NCBI GenBank assembly: GCA_042095375.1
Contig: JBELBJ010000010.1
Location: forward strand, 1-38,516
Reading direction: 5' to 3'
Length of the DNA: 38,516 nucleotides
DNA from: GCA-2715645 sp042095375
GTDB taxonomy: Bacteria; Bacteroidota; Bacteroidia; Cytophagales; MED-G16
How positions within the stretch are numbered: position 1 is the stretch's first letter; each line of letters opens with the position of its first letter. The translations under genes and the position numbers were made by a program. The notes below the pieces were generated by a model. It was given only the letters and a program-made list of their open reading frames with translations. It was not told where the DNA came from and did not search any database. Below, one piece after another: positions 1-8,574 of this stretch.

Positions 1-28
1 AGAAGTAGTTTTTTTCTTGTGAATCCAT
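1..28 (-). CDS. 5' end of a gene leaving the window (partial)
   Basis: On the minus strand an ATG at position 28 opens a frame that runs without a stop to the window edge, giving only M-D-S-Q-E-K-N-Y-F. It lies 44 nt downstream of the stop of the MscS channel gene on the same strand, so it could be the next gene in that transcript. Nine residues are too few to assign a family. The call rests only on the open frame, the strand agreement and the plausible spacing. Confidence 0.3.
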
Positions 29-72
29 ATTAAAGTTTATAAAAGATAAAAATAAATAAAATAATAGATTCA

Positions 73-954
73 TTATTCTTTTGATTTAATATGAACATCT
101 CTCTGAGGAAAAGGTATAGATATATTATTCTTTTTAAATTTATTAAAAACAGCAAAATATATTTCACTTTTAATAACCTCAGGTTTATCTACATGTGAAG
201 AAGTCCAAATACCTAAACTAAAATTTAGTGCACTATCACCAAATCCTTCAAAAAATACTTTAGATTTTGGCTCTTTATGTACATTAGGATTTTCATCTGC
301 AACTTCTAACAATAAAGATCTTATTTTTTCAGGGTCCTCACCATAACTTACTCCAATTGGATATCTAAATCTAACAACTCTACTATTATGACTCCAATTA
401 ATAACTTTAGTAGAAATAAATTCGGAATTAGGTACTATAATAGTAATATTATCGTTTGTAAGTACAGTTGTTGATCTTAAAGAAATATTTACTATATCAC
501 CAGTAACTTCACCAACTTCCACTCTATCCCCTACTTTAACAGGTTCTTCAATTAAAATAGTTAGACCGCTAATTAAATTATCAGTAACCTTCTGAAAACC
601 AAAACCTATACCAACACCAAGAGCACCAGCTAATAAGCTTAAGGCACTTAAATCTATCCCAATAGCTTGAATAATAATTATTGTGCCAATTAACAAAATA
701 AAAACTCTAACAGAATTAGCAATGGTTTCTCTAAAAGTTTTTTTGAGATTAGATTTTGCTAAAATTCTAAATAGAAGAATATTTCTAATCTTTTTTGAAG
801 AAAAAATTAATATATAAAAACTAAGAAAAAATATAATAATTGTACCAATATTAATTTCAGACTCACCTATTTTAAATATAGGTTTATTGAAAAGTTGAAG
901 AATATCAGAAATCGTGGTCTGAAATTGAGTAAAAATTTCTAAAAAAAAGTCCAT
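73..954 (-). CDS. MscS-family mechanosensitive ion channel
   Basis: Small-conductance mechanosensitive channel of the inner membrane, which opens under tension to release solutes after osmotic downshock. The 293 residues match the length of compact MscS proteins. Hydrophobic segments lie near residues 37-52 and 80-100. The Gly/Ala-rich pore helix follows at about 104-132 (LLAGALGVGIGFGF, then an NLISG turn). The beta domain follows, with a VGDRVEVGEVTGDIVNISLR stretch (141-160) and a VPNSEF motif near 175-180, both classic for the family. It is on the minus strand downstream of the kinase gene, with a 45-nt gap. The ATG start at 954 precedes a complete N-terminal membrane region. The exact subfamily is not determined. 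Confidence 0.93.
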   Translation of the reverse strand: MDFFLEIFTQFQTTISDILQLFNKPIFKIGESEINIGTIIIFFLSFYILIFSSKKIRNILLFRILAKSNLKKTFRETIANSVRVFILLIGTIIIIQAIGIDLSALSLLAGALGVGIGFGFQKVTDNLISGLTILIEEPVKVGDRVEVGEVTGDIVNISLRSTTVLTNDNITIIVPNSEFISTKVINWSHNSRVVRFRYPIGVSYGEDPEKIRSLLLEVADENPNVHKEPKSKVFFEGFGDSALNFSLGIWTSSHVDKPEVIKSEIYFAVFNKFKKNNISIPFPQRDVHIKSKE

Positions 955-999
955 AATATTTTAGCGAATTTAATAATTATTAATCAAAAAAATTAGAAA

Positions 1000-2073
1000 T
1001 TAAAAAAGGTCATCTATTTTATTTTTTTTAATAGCTTGATAAGCAACCATAGAACATGTTCTAACAACTTCAATTAATTTTGAAAATCTCTGATCTTTTG
1101 AATAACCACTTTTGTATCTAAAATAAATTTGTTGAACAATTACAGATATCTTAAATAATCCAAATACATAATAATAAACAGGATCTTTAACTTCAATTTG
1201 AGAGTATTTTTCATAAAACTTTACAATTTCCATTCGAGAAAAGTTTCCTTCAGAAGTTGTTGGACTTAATGATATTTTTTTTAGGATAGGATGATCATTC
1301 CTCTGAACCCAATATCCTAAAGTTGTTCCAAGATCAAACAAGGGATTACCTACTGTAGCCATTTCCCAATCAAGAATACCTAAAATTTTAGAATAATCTT
1401 TATTTAGAACAATATTATCATATTTATAGTCATTATGAATCAAAGAAAATTTTTCATTAGACTTTTGGTTTTTTGATAGCCAATTTATAACAAAATCCAT
1501 TTCCTTTATTTCATTAGTTTTTGATTTTAAATACCTTTTTGACCAACCAAAAATCTGTCTTGATGAATATCCATTTCCTTTTTTGAAATTTTCTAAACCT
1601 AATTTTTTGTAATCCAATTTATGAAGAGATGATAAGGTCTTGATAAATATTTTTGAAATATTTTCCATTGAGCTTTTGTTTGGCATTAATTTATTCAAAG
1701 TATTTGGCCTTAAAATAATTCCTTCAAGTTTTTCCATTATATAGAAATCATATTTTAAAAACTTTTTATCATTAAAATATAAATATGTTTTTGGAACCTT
1801 ATCATAATGCTTTGATAGTTTTGATAAAATTTCATACTCTCTTTTCATATCGTGTCCCCCCTTAGTTACTTTACCTAAAGGTGGTCTTCTTAAAATAAAC
1901 TCATTATTATTCCAAGAAATATTATAAGTAAGATTAGAAAAACCTTTTCTATATTGTTTAACGATTAGATTTTTTGATGAAAAACCTAAATTTTTATTTA
2001 AAATATCAGATATTTTTTTAATATCAATTGCTTCCTCCTTTCTTACTTCTTCTGGAGCATCTAATTCAAGCAT
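1000..2073 (-). CDS. APH-like phosphotransferase, ACAD10/11-type kinase
   Basis: Kinase-fold protein of the aminoglycoside phosphotransferase/choline kinase superfamily, 357 aa, cytoplasmic. The N-terminal lobe carries a YRKGFSNLTYNISW strand pair and an RRPP motif. The catalytic Brenner motif HNDYKYDN begins at His213, with catalytic Asp215, and the metal-binding ILDWE segment has Asp235. The preceding FILRRPPLG region is characteristic of the subgroup found with acyl-CoA dehydrogenases rather than of drug-resistance enzymes. The gene is only 5 nt downstream of such a dehydrogenase on the same strand, so they form one transcription unit. In mammals these two domains are fused (ACAD10/ACAD11), and in Pseudomonas putida a comparable pair acts in levulinate breakdown. 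From this I infer phosphorylation of a 4-hydroxyacyl-CoA. It is unlikely to act on antibiotics. Confidence 0.88.
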   Translation of the reverse strand: MLELDAPEEVRKEEAIDIKKISDILNKNLGFSSKNLIVKQYRKGFSNLTYNISWNNNEFILRRPPLGKVTKGGHDMKREYEILSKLSKHYDKVPKTYLYFNDKKFLKYDFYIMEKLEGIILRPNTLNKLMPNKSSMENISKIFIKTLSSLHKLDYKKLGLENFKKGNGYSSRQIFGWSKRYLKSKTNEIKEMDFVINWLSKNQKSNEKFSLIHNDYKYDNIVLNKDYSKILGILDWEMATVGNPLFDLGTTLGYWVQRNDHPILKKISLSPTTSEGNFSRMEIVKFYEKYSQIEVKDPVYYYVFGLFKISVIVQQIYFRYKSGYSKDQRFSKLIEVVRTCSMVAYQAIKKNKIDDLF

Positions 2074-2078
2074 AAATA

Positions 2079-3272
2079 TTAAATTTTTAATCCATATTTA
2101 GATAGAATCCCCTTAGCAACATTTGTAATGTGAACCTCATCAGCACCATCATAAATTCTTGCTGCACGCTCATGTCTATAAAAATGAGATAATATAATAT
2201 CATCACTCATTCCTAAACCTCCATGAATTTGAATTGCATCATCAATTACTCTTTTTAAAATATTAGCACAATAGAATTTAATCATAGAAATATCAAACCT
2301 TGCTTCTTTGGATCCTTCCTTTTCAATTTTTCTTCCAACATCCATAACTAACAATTTTGCAGCATTAATTTCCACTCTTCTTTCCGCTATCATTTTATGA
2401 ATCAACTGTTTTTCTCCTAAAAATTTACCAGGCGATAATTCTCTTGTGGCAGCTCTTTTACACATCATATCAAAAGAGCGCTCGCATATGCCTATCCACC
2501 TCATACAATGATGAATTCTTCCAGGACCAAGTCTAGATTGTGCTATTTTAAATCCAGAACCTTCTTTTCCTAATAAATTTTCTTTTGGAACTAAAACATC
2601 ATTATAATTAATTTCAGAATGACTAAAATATCCTTCCCCTTCATCACCCATAACAGGAATTTTTCTTATTAATTTAAATCCTTTTGAACCTGTGGGCACA
2701 ATAATTTGACTAGCAGTCAAATATTTATTTTTTTCACTAGGATTTGTGATTGCCATAACTATAGCAAAAGAAGATCCCTCAGCAGAAGATGTATACCATT
2801 TTTTACCATTTATTATGTAAGAATCATTTTTCTTAACTGCAGTTGTACTCATGAAAACTGGATTTGATCCAGCATGATTAGGTTCTGTCATTGAAAAGCA
2901 AGATCTAATTTTTCCATCAAGCAAAGGTTTTAAAAATTTATCTTTTTGATATTTAGTACCATATTCAATCAAAATTTCCATATTTCCTGCATCAGGTGCT
3001 TGACAATTAAATAAATACAATCCAATTGGACTTGAACCAAGAATTGAACTTATTTCAGAAAATTCGATTAAACTCAACCCCATACCACCATATTCTTTTG
3101 AAATTTGTGGCATCCAATACCCTAAAGATTTTACTTTATCTCTCTTTTCTTCTATATTTTCTAGAGATTTATTAAAACCTTCAGTTAATAATTTTTTTTC
3201 TAAAGGATAAACTTCATGAATAAGAAAAGATTGGATATCTTTTTTTAATTTAAATAACTCATTATGATTCAT
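2079..3272 (-). CDS. Acyl-CoA dehydrogenase, ACAD10/11-like
   Basis: FAD-dependent acyl-CoA dehydrogenase of 397 aa, full length for the family. Visible family segments are the FSMTEPNHAGSNP flavin/substrate stretch, the NGKKWYTSSAEG motif, the ESRLGPGRIHHCMRWIG-like helix (here beginning QSRLGPG) and the C-terminal IHGGLGMSDD and YRHERAARIYDGADEVH motifs. At the position where common family members carry the catalytic Glu in an IYEGT motif, this protein has Asp375 in IYDGADEVH. That substitution, as I recall, marks the ACAD10/11-like branch. It is the first gene of a two-gene unit with the APH-like kinase, 5 nt apart. The inferred role is conversion of a phosphorylated 4-hydroxyacyl-CoA to an enoyl-CoA. 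Classical straight-chain dehydrogenation remains possible. Confidence 0.92.
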   Translation of the reverse strand: MNHNELFKLKKDIQSFLIHEVYPLEKKLLTEGFNKSLENIEEKRDKVKSLGYWMPQISKEYGGMGLSLIEFSEISSILGSSPIGLYLFNCQAPDAGNMEILIEYGTKYQKDKFLKPLLDGKIRSCFSMTEPNHAGSNPVFMSTTAVKKNDSYIINGKKWYTSSAEGSSFAIVMAITNPSEKNKYLTASQIIVPTGSKGFKLIRKIPVMGDEGEGYFSHSEINYNDVLVPKENLLGKEGSGFKIAQSRLGPGRIHHCMRWIGICERSFDMMCKRAATRELSPGKFLGEKQLIHKMIAERRVEINAAKLLVMDVGRKIEKEGSKEARFDISMIKFYCANILKRVIDDAIQIHGGLGMSDDIILSHFYRHERAARIYDGADEVHITNVAKGILSKYGLKI

Positions 3273-3349
3273 TTCGATAAAATTTATCTAAAATTAAATT
3301 TAATAATTTTATATTGATTAATTATATTACTATCATAATCTAATTAATT

Positions 3350-4678
3350 ATGAACAATCCAAACAAAGAAAAAACATTATTTGGTCATCCATATGGATTA
3401 TATATATTGTTTTTTACTGAGTTATGGGAAAGATTTTCATATTATGGTATGAGAGCATTATTAGTTCTTTTTCTCATATCTGAGGTTAATAGTGATAATC
3501 CAGGTTATGGTTGGTCAAATGAAGATGCTCTATATCTTTACGGCTGGTATACAATGTTAGTATATGTTGCTGGTATTCCTGGAGGAATAATTGCTGATAG
3601 ATATTTAGGTCAAAAAAAGACAGTAATGATAGGTGGTCTTCTTTTAGTTTTAGGTCATAGTATTCTTGCTATTGATAATCTTACAGCTTTTTACGTGGGT
3701 TTAGGTTTTATAATATTAGGAGTTGGAGGTTTAAAACCAAATATTTCAACTATGGTAGGTGGACTTTATGACAATAATGATGATAGAAGAGATATAGGAT
3801 TCAAAATATTTTATATGGGTATTAATATTGGAGCATTCTTTTCGGCACTAATTATTGGTGGAATTGGAGAAGTTTATGGATGGCACTATGGATTTGGATT
3901 AGCTGGAATTGGAATGCTACTAGGTCAATTAGTATTTATGTGGGGACAAAAATATCTCAAAGGAGTTGGGGAATTTATTGGTAAAAATGATAATCCAGAA
4001 AAAGATTTGATGAATAAACCTCTAACTAAAATTGAAAACGATAGAGTTCTTGTTCTATTATTATCATTTTTAATAGTAATAGTATTTTGGGGAGCTTTTG
4101 AGCAAGCTGGAGGACTTATGAATATTTATGCTTTTGAAAAAACAAATAGATTTGTTGAAAGTATAAATTTTGAAGTCCCTGCAACATGGTTTCAATCGCT
4201 AAATGCTGGATTTATTGTTTTATTTGCTGTAGCCGTAGGAAAATTTTGGTCTTGGTGGAAATCGTTGGGAAAAGAATCAGCACTGCTATTTCAAATGGCT
4301 GTTGGTGTTATAATTATGGCATTTGGATTTTTTTTCATGAGTGCTGCTTCTATTGAATTTCAAGAAAATGGATCTAGTGCAATGTATTGGCTAGTTTTAG
4401 CGTATCTTTTTCATACACTTGGAGAGCTCTGCACATCTCCAACTGCAATGGCATTAATTACAAAACTAGCACCTTTAAAATATGCATCTATTATGATGGG
4501 AACTTATTTTGCATGTACTGGGTTTGGAAATAAACTTGCTGCTTATTTAGGTGAATGGGCACAAACCGCTGGAGAGTTCCAAATTTTTACTGGAATAGCA
4601 ATTTTTTGTTCCGCTTTTGGATTTTTAGTAGTCTTACTTCTAAAGCCATTGAAAAGACTTACTCATGGAGCAGATTAA
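3350..4678 (+). CDS. POT/PTR-family proton-dependent oligopeptide transporter
   Basis: Inner-membrane major-facilitator transporter that imports di- and tripeptides with protons. The 442 residues are somewhat short for the family (usually 450-500). The diagnostic ExxER motif sits in the first helix (Glu24, Glu27, Arg28 in ELWERFSYYGMRALL). It is followed by GGIIADRYLGQKKTVMIGG, the usual loop between helices 2 and 3, and GGLKPNISTMVGGLYD. The C-terminal half has FHTLGELCTSPTAMALITKLAP, the second family signature. About twelve hydrophobic segments are visible. It is read alone, divergent from the dehydrogenase gene. Its TAA stop interlocks with the stop of the convergent gene (TTAA at 4675-4678). 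Confidence 0.95.
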   Translation: MNNPNKEKTLFGHPYGLYILFFTELWERFSYYGMRALLVLFLISEVNSDNPGYGWSNEDALYLYGWYTMLVYVAGIPGGIIADRYLGQKKTVMIGGLLLVLGHSILAIDNLTAFYVGLGFIILGVGGLKPNISTMVGGLYDNNDDRRDIGFKIFYMGINIGAFFSALIIGGIGEVYGWHYGFGLAGIGMLLGQLVFMWGQKYLKGVGEFIGKNDNPEKDLMNKPLTKIENDRVLVLLLSFLIVIVFWGAFEQAGGLMNIYAFEKTNRFVESINFEVPATWFQSLNAGFIVLFAVAVGKFWSWWKSLGKESALLFQMAVGVIIMAFGFFFMSAASIEFQENGSSAMYWLVLAYLFHTLGELCTSPTAMALITKLAPLKYASIMMGTYFACTGFGNKLAAYLGEWAQTAGEFQIFTGIAIFCSAFGFLVVLLLKPLKRLTHGAD

Positions 4679-5748
4679 ATTTTCATCATAGAAACTTTTT
4701 TATTATCGCAAAAATATTCTCCCATTTTGTCAGCAGTTAAACATGAATGAATTGGAATTATGGATAATAAATCTCCTACCTTATAATTACCTTTTTTTTC
4801 TAACTTTATAATTCCATGTTCTTGAGATAAAGATTCTATATAACCAATTTTTTTAGATGTATCCCAAAAATTATTTGCATAATAAACATACCCATAGCAC
4901 TCATTTCCTTTCTCAATAAGAAAATCTTTAGAAAAATGAACAGAACCTCCATAAATTAATATTTTATTTTCATTAGAATAAACCGATACTATTGGACATA
5001 CCATTCTTAAAGCTATATTTTTAAACTTGCAAGAACCAATTTTATGTTGATATAAATCATAAAAAACAAAATTTCCTGGTCTAATTTCATTAACATAACT
5101 AGGTATATTATTTAAAATTGATATAGATGGGGTATCACCTATTGATACATTAATTTTTTGATTTAAGTTAGCCTTTAAAATATCTAAATTATTAATAGAA
5201 TTATTATAAGTATTTAAAATATCTATCTTATTTTTTGATTTGTATGTATTACCAAAATGAGATAGATAACCTGCAAAATTTAGTTTTTTAGATTTTTTAA
5301 TTTTATCTATTGTAAGCATTAACTTATTTATATTTTTAAAAGATATTCCTGCTCTATTGTAACCTAAATCAATCTTAATATACACTTGTGTTTTATGATC
5401 TAATTTTTTTTCCAAAAATTCAATTGTTTCAATAGAATCAACTAATAAATTTATTTTACTTTTTTTCAGTAGAGCATTAACTTTTTTTATTTCTAAAATG
5501 TTAAATGGAAAAGCTATTGTGATATCATTCCATTGATTTGAAAAATATTCAGCCATGGAAACAGATGAAACTGTTATTTTATTTATTCCTAACTTTTTAA
5601 ACCATTTTCCTACTTCCAAAGATTGATGAGTTTTAAAATGAGGTCTAAATGAAACTGAAAGTTTTTTAGATAATTGCACTAACCTTTTAATATTACTTAA
5701 AATAATATCTTTGTTTATAATTAAGGTAGGCTTTTCAATATTTAACAT
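4675..5748 (-). CDS. DSD1-family PLP enzyme (D-serine dehydratase / D-threonine aldolase-like)
   Basis: Alanine racemase-fold PLP enzyme of 357 aa, a normal length for the DSD1/D-threonine aldolase family. The PLP lysine is predicted at Lys39 in FRPHFKTHQS. The C-terminal IPIHSCLTAD segment gives His334 and Cys336, which match the zinc ligands known in eukaryotic D-serine dehydratases. The barrel includes IKIDLGYNRAGI and a NEIRPGNFVFYD motif, both usual in the family. Metal and PLP ligands are both present, so an active enzyme is expected. It probably acts on D-serine, D-threonine or a related 3-hydroxy amino acid. The exact substrate is not visible. It converges on the peptide transporter, and a link to D-amino acids from peptides or cell walls is only a guess. 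Confidence 0.88.
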   Translation of the reverse strand: MLNIEKPTLIINKDIILSNIKRLVQLSKKLSVSFRPHFKTHQSLEVGKWFKKLGINKITVSSVSMAEYFSNQWNDITIAFPFNILEIKKVNALLKKSKINLLVDSIETIEFLEKKLDHKTQVYIKIDLGYNRAGISFKNINKLMLTIDKIKKSKKLNFAGYLSHFGNTYKSKNKIDILNTYNNSINNLDILKANLNQKINVSIGDTPSISILNNIPSYVNEIRPGNFVFYDLYQHKIGSCKFKNIALRMVCPIVSVYSNENKILIYGGSVHFSKDFLIEKGNECYGYVYYANNFWDTSKKIGYIESLSQEHGIIKLEKKGNYKVGDLLSIIPIHSCLTADKMGEYFCDNKKVSMMKI

Positions 5749-5817
5749 TATGATTTAAATTTATAAAAACATTTATTTTAAATATTTATATATGATAAGT
5801 AATTTAATTTTTTTTAA

Positions 5818-6600
5818 ATGCTGAAAATTAAAAAGATAATTTTATTTTTTATTTTTTTAAGTTATAATTCTGCATTCACACAATCTTTTGAATTTGGACT
5901 AAATTTTGGATTTAATAATTCTAAACAATCATTAAGAACTGATGATGTAGGTCTTTATAGCAGACAACCGCAAGGAATTATTCAAAATACTATTCAAGGA
6001 ATTCCTTTTAAGGTTAAAAATCTTCAAGGATATAATTTTGGTATATATACTTTATTAAATTTTAAAATAAAAGATGACGCTTTTGCTTGGAGAAATGATG
6101 GATCAACCATTTATTTAGGAATTCAACCAGAATCTCAGTTTTCATTACATGGGACAAAAATAATGGATTCAAATAATAGCACTTGGAACAATAAATTATA
6201 TTATTTAAGTATTCCAATATTATTGAACATTAAAATTGGAAAAGTAAGTATTTTGTTTGGACCTCAAATGAGTTTTATACAGGATAAAAAAAGTTCATAT
6301 GATAGATCAAAAGGATTGGGAGATTTAAGTTTAAAAAATTTAGCTAATTTAGATGCTTTTAATACTTTAGGATCTGTTGCTGAATTTGATATGTCACAAT
6401 ATTCAGATAAAGATATAATGTTTGTTACTGGATTTGAAATTGATTTACCTTATAATTTTAAATTTTCAATTAGAAACCTTTCTGGAACAGATAATATTTC
6501 TAAAATTGAAAATCAAACTTGGAAAAATAATTCTTGGCAATTTTTAATAAAATTTACTATTTTAAACTCTTCAAAAAATGAAAAAATATCTGAAAACTAG
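5818..6600 (+). CDS. Outer-membrane beta-barrel protein, PorT-like
   Basis: A 260-aa protein with a cleavable signal peptide (hydrophobic stretch about residues 5-20, ending S-A-F-T-Q). It then has alternating amphipathic strands such as FEFGLNFGFNNSK, YNFGIYTLLNFK, TIYLGIQPESQFSL, LYYLSIPILLNIKIG and VSILFGPQMSFI. This is the usual pattern of the PorT/OMP_b-brl_2 barrel family in Bacteroidota. The YLSIPILL segment before a GP-containing strand is typical of that family. It is the first gene of a plus-strand run that continues, 33 nt later, with the YHYH lipoprotein. A specific role cannot be read from the sequence. Confidence 0.72.
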   Translation: MLKIKKIILFFIFLSYNSAFTQSFEFGLNFGFNNSKQSLRTDDVGLYSRQPQGIIQNTIQGIPFKVKNLQGYNFGIYTLLNFKIKDDAFAWRNDGSTIYLGIQPESQFSLHGTKIMDSNNSTWNNKLYYLSIPILLNIKIGKVSILFGPQMSFIQDKKSSYDRSKGLGDLSLKNLANLDAFNTLGSVAEFDMSQYSDKDIMFVTGFEIDLPYNFKFSIRNLSGTDNISKIENQTWKNNSWQFLIKFTILNSSKNEKISEN

Positions 6601-6633
6601 TTTATTAATTTTTCTCAAATAATTAAATATGAT

Positions 6634-7380
6634 ATGAAAAAAATTATTCCATTATTTTTAATTTTAACAATTTTTTCTTGTAATAAAAAAGATGACTCTA
6701 TAACTCAAGGAAGTGGAGATTGGGAACTTAGTAAAATGTCAGATGCGTATAGAAAATTCTCAGAAAATGTTTTGATTTATGTTGAAAACGATTATATAGT
6801 TTTTGAAACTGATAATTTACCTGATCATAAAAGTCCATATTATGATCAAAATAATTTACTTTATGAAGAATACAACGGGAATAATTCAAATTTTAGATTA
6901 AATCCTAACAAAATAATAAAACAAAATATTGTTATGAAAGTACCCGCTGAGCCAAAAGAATCAAAAACAAAAACTGCTACTCCACTTGGTGCAATTGGAA
7001 TTGCAGTTAATGGGGTTGTTTTTTATAATCAATATGCAGGACCAAATAATCAACCTCTAACAAATGAAATTAATAGTTTTGATCAATTCAATGGGCATCC
7101 ACAACCTCAAGGTGCATATCATTATCATATTGAACCACTATGGTTAACTTCAAATTTAGGAAAAGATGCTTTTTTAGGCTTTTTGAATGATGGCTTTCCA
7201 GTATATGGACCTGAAGAAAGTGGAAAAGAAATAAGTAATAGCGATTTAGATGATTATCACGGTCATTCTCATGAAACATCAGAGTTTCCTAATGGAATTT
7301 ATCATTATCACTTAACAAAAGATAATCCATATATCAATGGTGATGGATTCTTTGGAGTAGTAGGTACAATAAGTCAATAA
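6634..7380 (+). CDS. YHYH-domain lipoprotein
   Basis: Lipoprotein of 248 aa with Cys16 in a TIFSC lipobox, followed by NKKDD. That acidic tail resembles the export signal of surface-exposed Bacteroidota lipoproteins. The YHYH domain covers about residues 85-246. It contains two copies of the Tyr-His-Tyr-His motif (162-165 and 223-226), an extra HGHSH cluster at 209-213, a GIAVNGVVFYNQYAG strand and a FLNDGFPVYGP motif. The family has no well-established function. The dense His/Tyr clustering suggests metal binding, which is inference. It is 3 nt from the next lipoprotein gene, and the SCO copper protein follows, so a role in copper or respiratory metal handling is plausible. Confidence 0.85.
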   Translation: MKKIIPLFLILTIFSCNKKDDSITQGSGDWELSKMSDAYRKFSENVLIYVENDYIVFETDNLPDHKSPYYDQNNLLYEEYNGNNSNFRLNPNKIIKQNIVMKVPAEPKESKTKTATPLGAIGIAVNGVVFYNQYAGPNNQPLTNEINSFDQFNGHPQPQGAYHYHIEPLWLTSNLGKDAFLGFLNDGFPVYGPEESGKEISNSDLDDYHGHSHETSEFPNGIYHYHLTKDNPYINGDGFFGVVGTISQ

Positions 7381-7383
7381 ATC

Positions 7384-7947
7384 TTGTCTAAATATTTTTC
7401 TAAATTTTTATTAGTATTATTTATTATTTCATGTAATAATTCATCCGATACAGATATACCTAATAATTTAATTTTTTCTAATAATTTTAATCTTACTTTT
7501 GAAGGTAAATTCTTATTTTATAAAAAAAAAAAATTTTCTGGATATTTAGAAGAAGTAAATTCGAATAAGATTAAAATATCGAGAACTGGTTATTTGAATG
7601 GGAGAAAAGAAGGGATTGAAAAAATTTGGCACGCTAACAATAAAATTTCGGAAATAAGATTTTATAAGCAAGGAAAGAAAGTTGGTATTCATGAACTTTT
7701 CTGGGATAATGGAAATAAAAAAATGATAGCAAATTTTAAAAATGGAGAACATAATGGTGAAATGATCCAATGGCACCAAAACAGTGAAACTTATAAAAAA
7801 TTTAATTATAAAAATGGATTTGAGAAGGGAAACCAAAAAATATGGAATAATAAAGGTGTTCTGAAAGCAAATTATGATGTAGTAAATGGTAGAAGATATG
7901 GGTTAACAGGAATAAAAAATTGTAAATCGGTAAACAATGTATTTTAA
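7384..7947 (+). CDS. MORN-like (YwqK-type) repeat lipoprotein
   Basis: A 187-aa lipoprotein. The predicted start is a TTG at 7384, chosen because it leaves a complete signal peptide (about 12 hydrophobic residues) ahead of the lipobox Cys17 in FIISC. The body has repeated units of about 22 residues of the form Y-x-N-G-x-x-x-G, seen at GYLNGRKEGIEKIW, RFYKQGKKVGIHELFW, NFKNGEHNGEMIQW, NYKNGFEKGNQKIW and DVVNGRRYG. These are the variant MORN repeats of the YwqK antitoxin-like family. In Bacteroidota such proteins are common and mostly uncharacterised, and no toxin partner is visible here. The last 11 nt overlap the start of the SCO gene, indicating translational coupling. Confidence 0.8.
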   Translation: MSKYFSKFLLVLFIISCNNSSDTDIPNNLIFSNNFNLTFEGKFLFYKKKKFSGYLEEVNSNKIKISRTGYLNGRKEGIEKIWHANNKISEIRFYKQGKKVGIHELFWDNGNKKMIANFKNGEHNGEMIQWHQNSETYKKFNYKNGFEKGNQKIWNNKGVLKANYDVVNGRRYGLTGIKNCKSVNNVF

Positions 7948-8572
7948 ATATTTTAAAATAATATTATTTGTTCTAATAACCAGTTGTGATAATTTATCTG
8001 TTTCAAAATTACCATATTTTATATCACCGGACTTTACTCCATTTTGGATAAATAACTATTCAAAAATAGACACGCTACATAAAATTGGAGATTTTTCTTT
8101 TGTTAATCAAAATAATGAAATTATTGATAAAGAATATATAAAAGAAAAAATTGTTATATCAAACTTTTTCTTTACCACCTGCCCAAGTATATGTCCAAAT
8201 ATGACCTCTAACTTAAAAATAATAGATGAAAACTTTAATAAATCTGAAGAAGTTATAATTCTATCTCATAGTGTTACTCCATGGATAGATTCGGTCAAAA
8301 GACTTAAAAATTACGAAAAATTACATAAAATAAATTCAAAAAATTGGCATTTGATAACTGGAGATAAAGACAAAATTTATGATTTAGCAAGAAAATCATA
8401 TTTTGCTGAAGAAGAGTTAGGCTTAAATAAAAATAATAATGAATTTTTACATACAGAAATGGTTTTTCTACTTGATAAAAATAGCCATATAAGAGGGGTT
8501 TACAATGGAACTATAAAATTAGAAATTAAAAGATTATTGGAAGATATTCAAATTTTAAAAAGTGAATCATAA
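7937..8572 (+). CDS. SCO1/SenC-family copper chaperone lipoprotein
   Basis: Thioredoxin-fold protein of 211 aa that delivers copper to, or reduces, the CuA site of cytochrome oxidase at the outer face of the inner membrane. Cys17 in the VLITSC lipobox predicts lipidation. The copper ligands are complete: Cys82 and Cys86 in TTCPSICP, and His172 in EFLHTEMVFLLD. The FSFVNQNNEIID start of the fold and the WHLITGD segment also match the family. It overlaps the upstream MORN-like gene by 11 nt and ends 2 nt before the phosphodiesterase gene. No oxidase genes lie in the window, so the target is inferred from the family. Confidence 0.92.
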   Translation: MYFKYFKIILFVLITSCDNLSVSKLPYFISPDFTPFWINNYSKIDTLHKIGDFSFVNQNNEIIDKEYIKEKIVISNFFFTTCPSICPNMTSNLKIIDENFNKSEEVIILSHSVTPWIDSVKRLKNYEKLHKINSKNWHLITGDKDKIYDLARKSYFAEEELGLNKNNNEFLHTEMVFLLDKNSHIRGVYNGTIKLEIKRLLEDIQILKSES

Positions 8573-8574
8573 AT

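Noticed and set aside
1000..2073. Aminoglycoside resistance kinase
   Set aside because: The kinase is coupled to an acyl-CoA dehydrogenase and has the ACAD10/11-type motifs, so the resistance role is not supported.
4555..4740. 61-aa open frame overlapping the 3' end of the peptide transporter
   Set aside because: It is a shifted frame of the transporter gene running into the convergent gene. The composition shows no domain.
7088..7279. 63-aa minus-strand frame inside the YHYH gene, rich in His
   Set aside because: It is the complement of a YHYH coding region; the His content comes from the antisense of Met/Asp/Tyr-His codons. No start signal or family.
7384..7947. Antitoxin of a toxin-antitoxin pair (YwqK label)
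   Set aside because: It is a lipoprotein with MORN-like repeats and no toxin gene is next to it. The antitoxin name in databases comes from a distant family.
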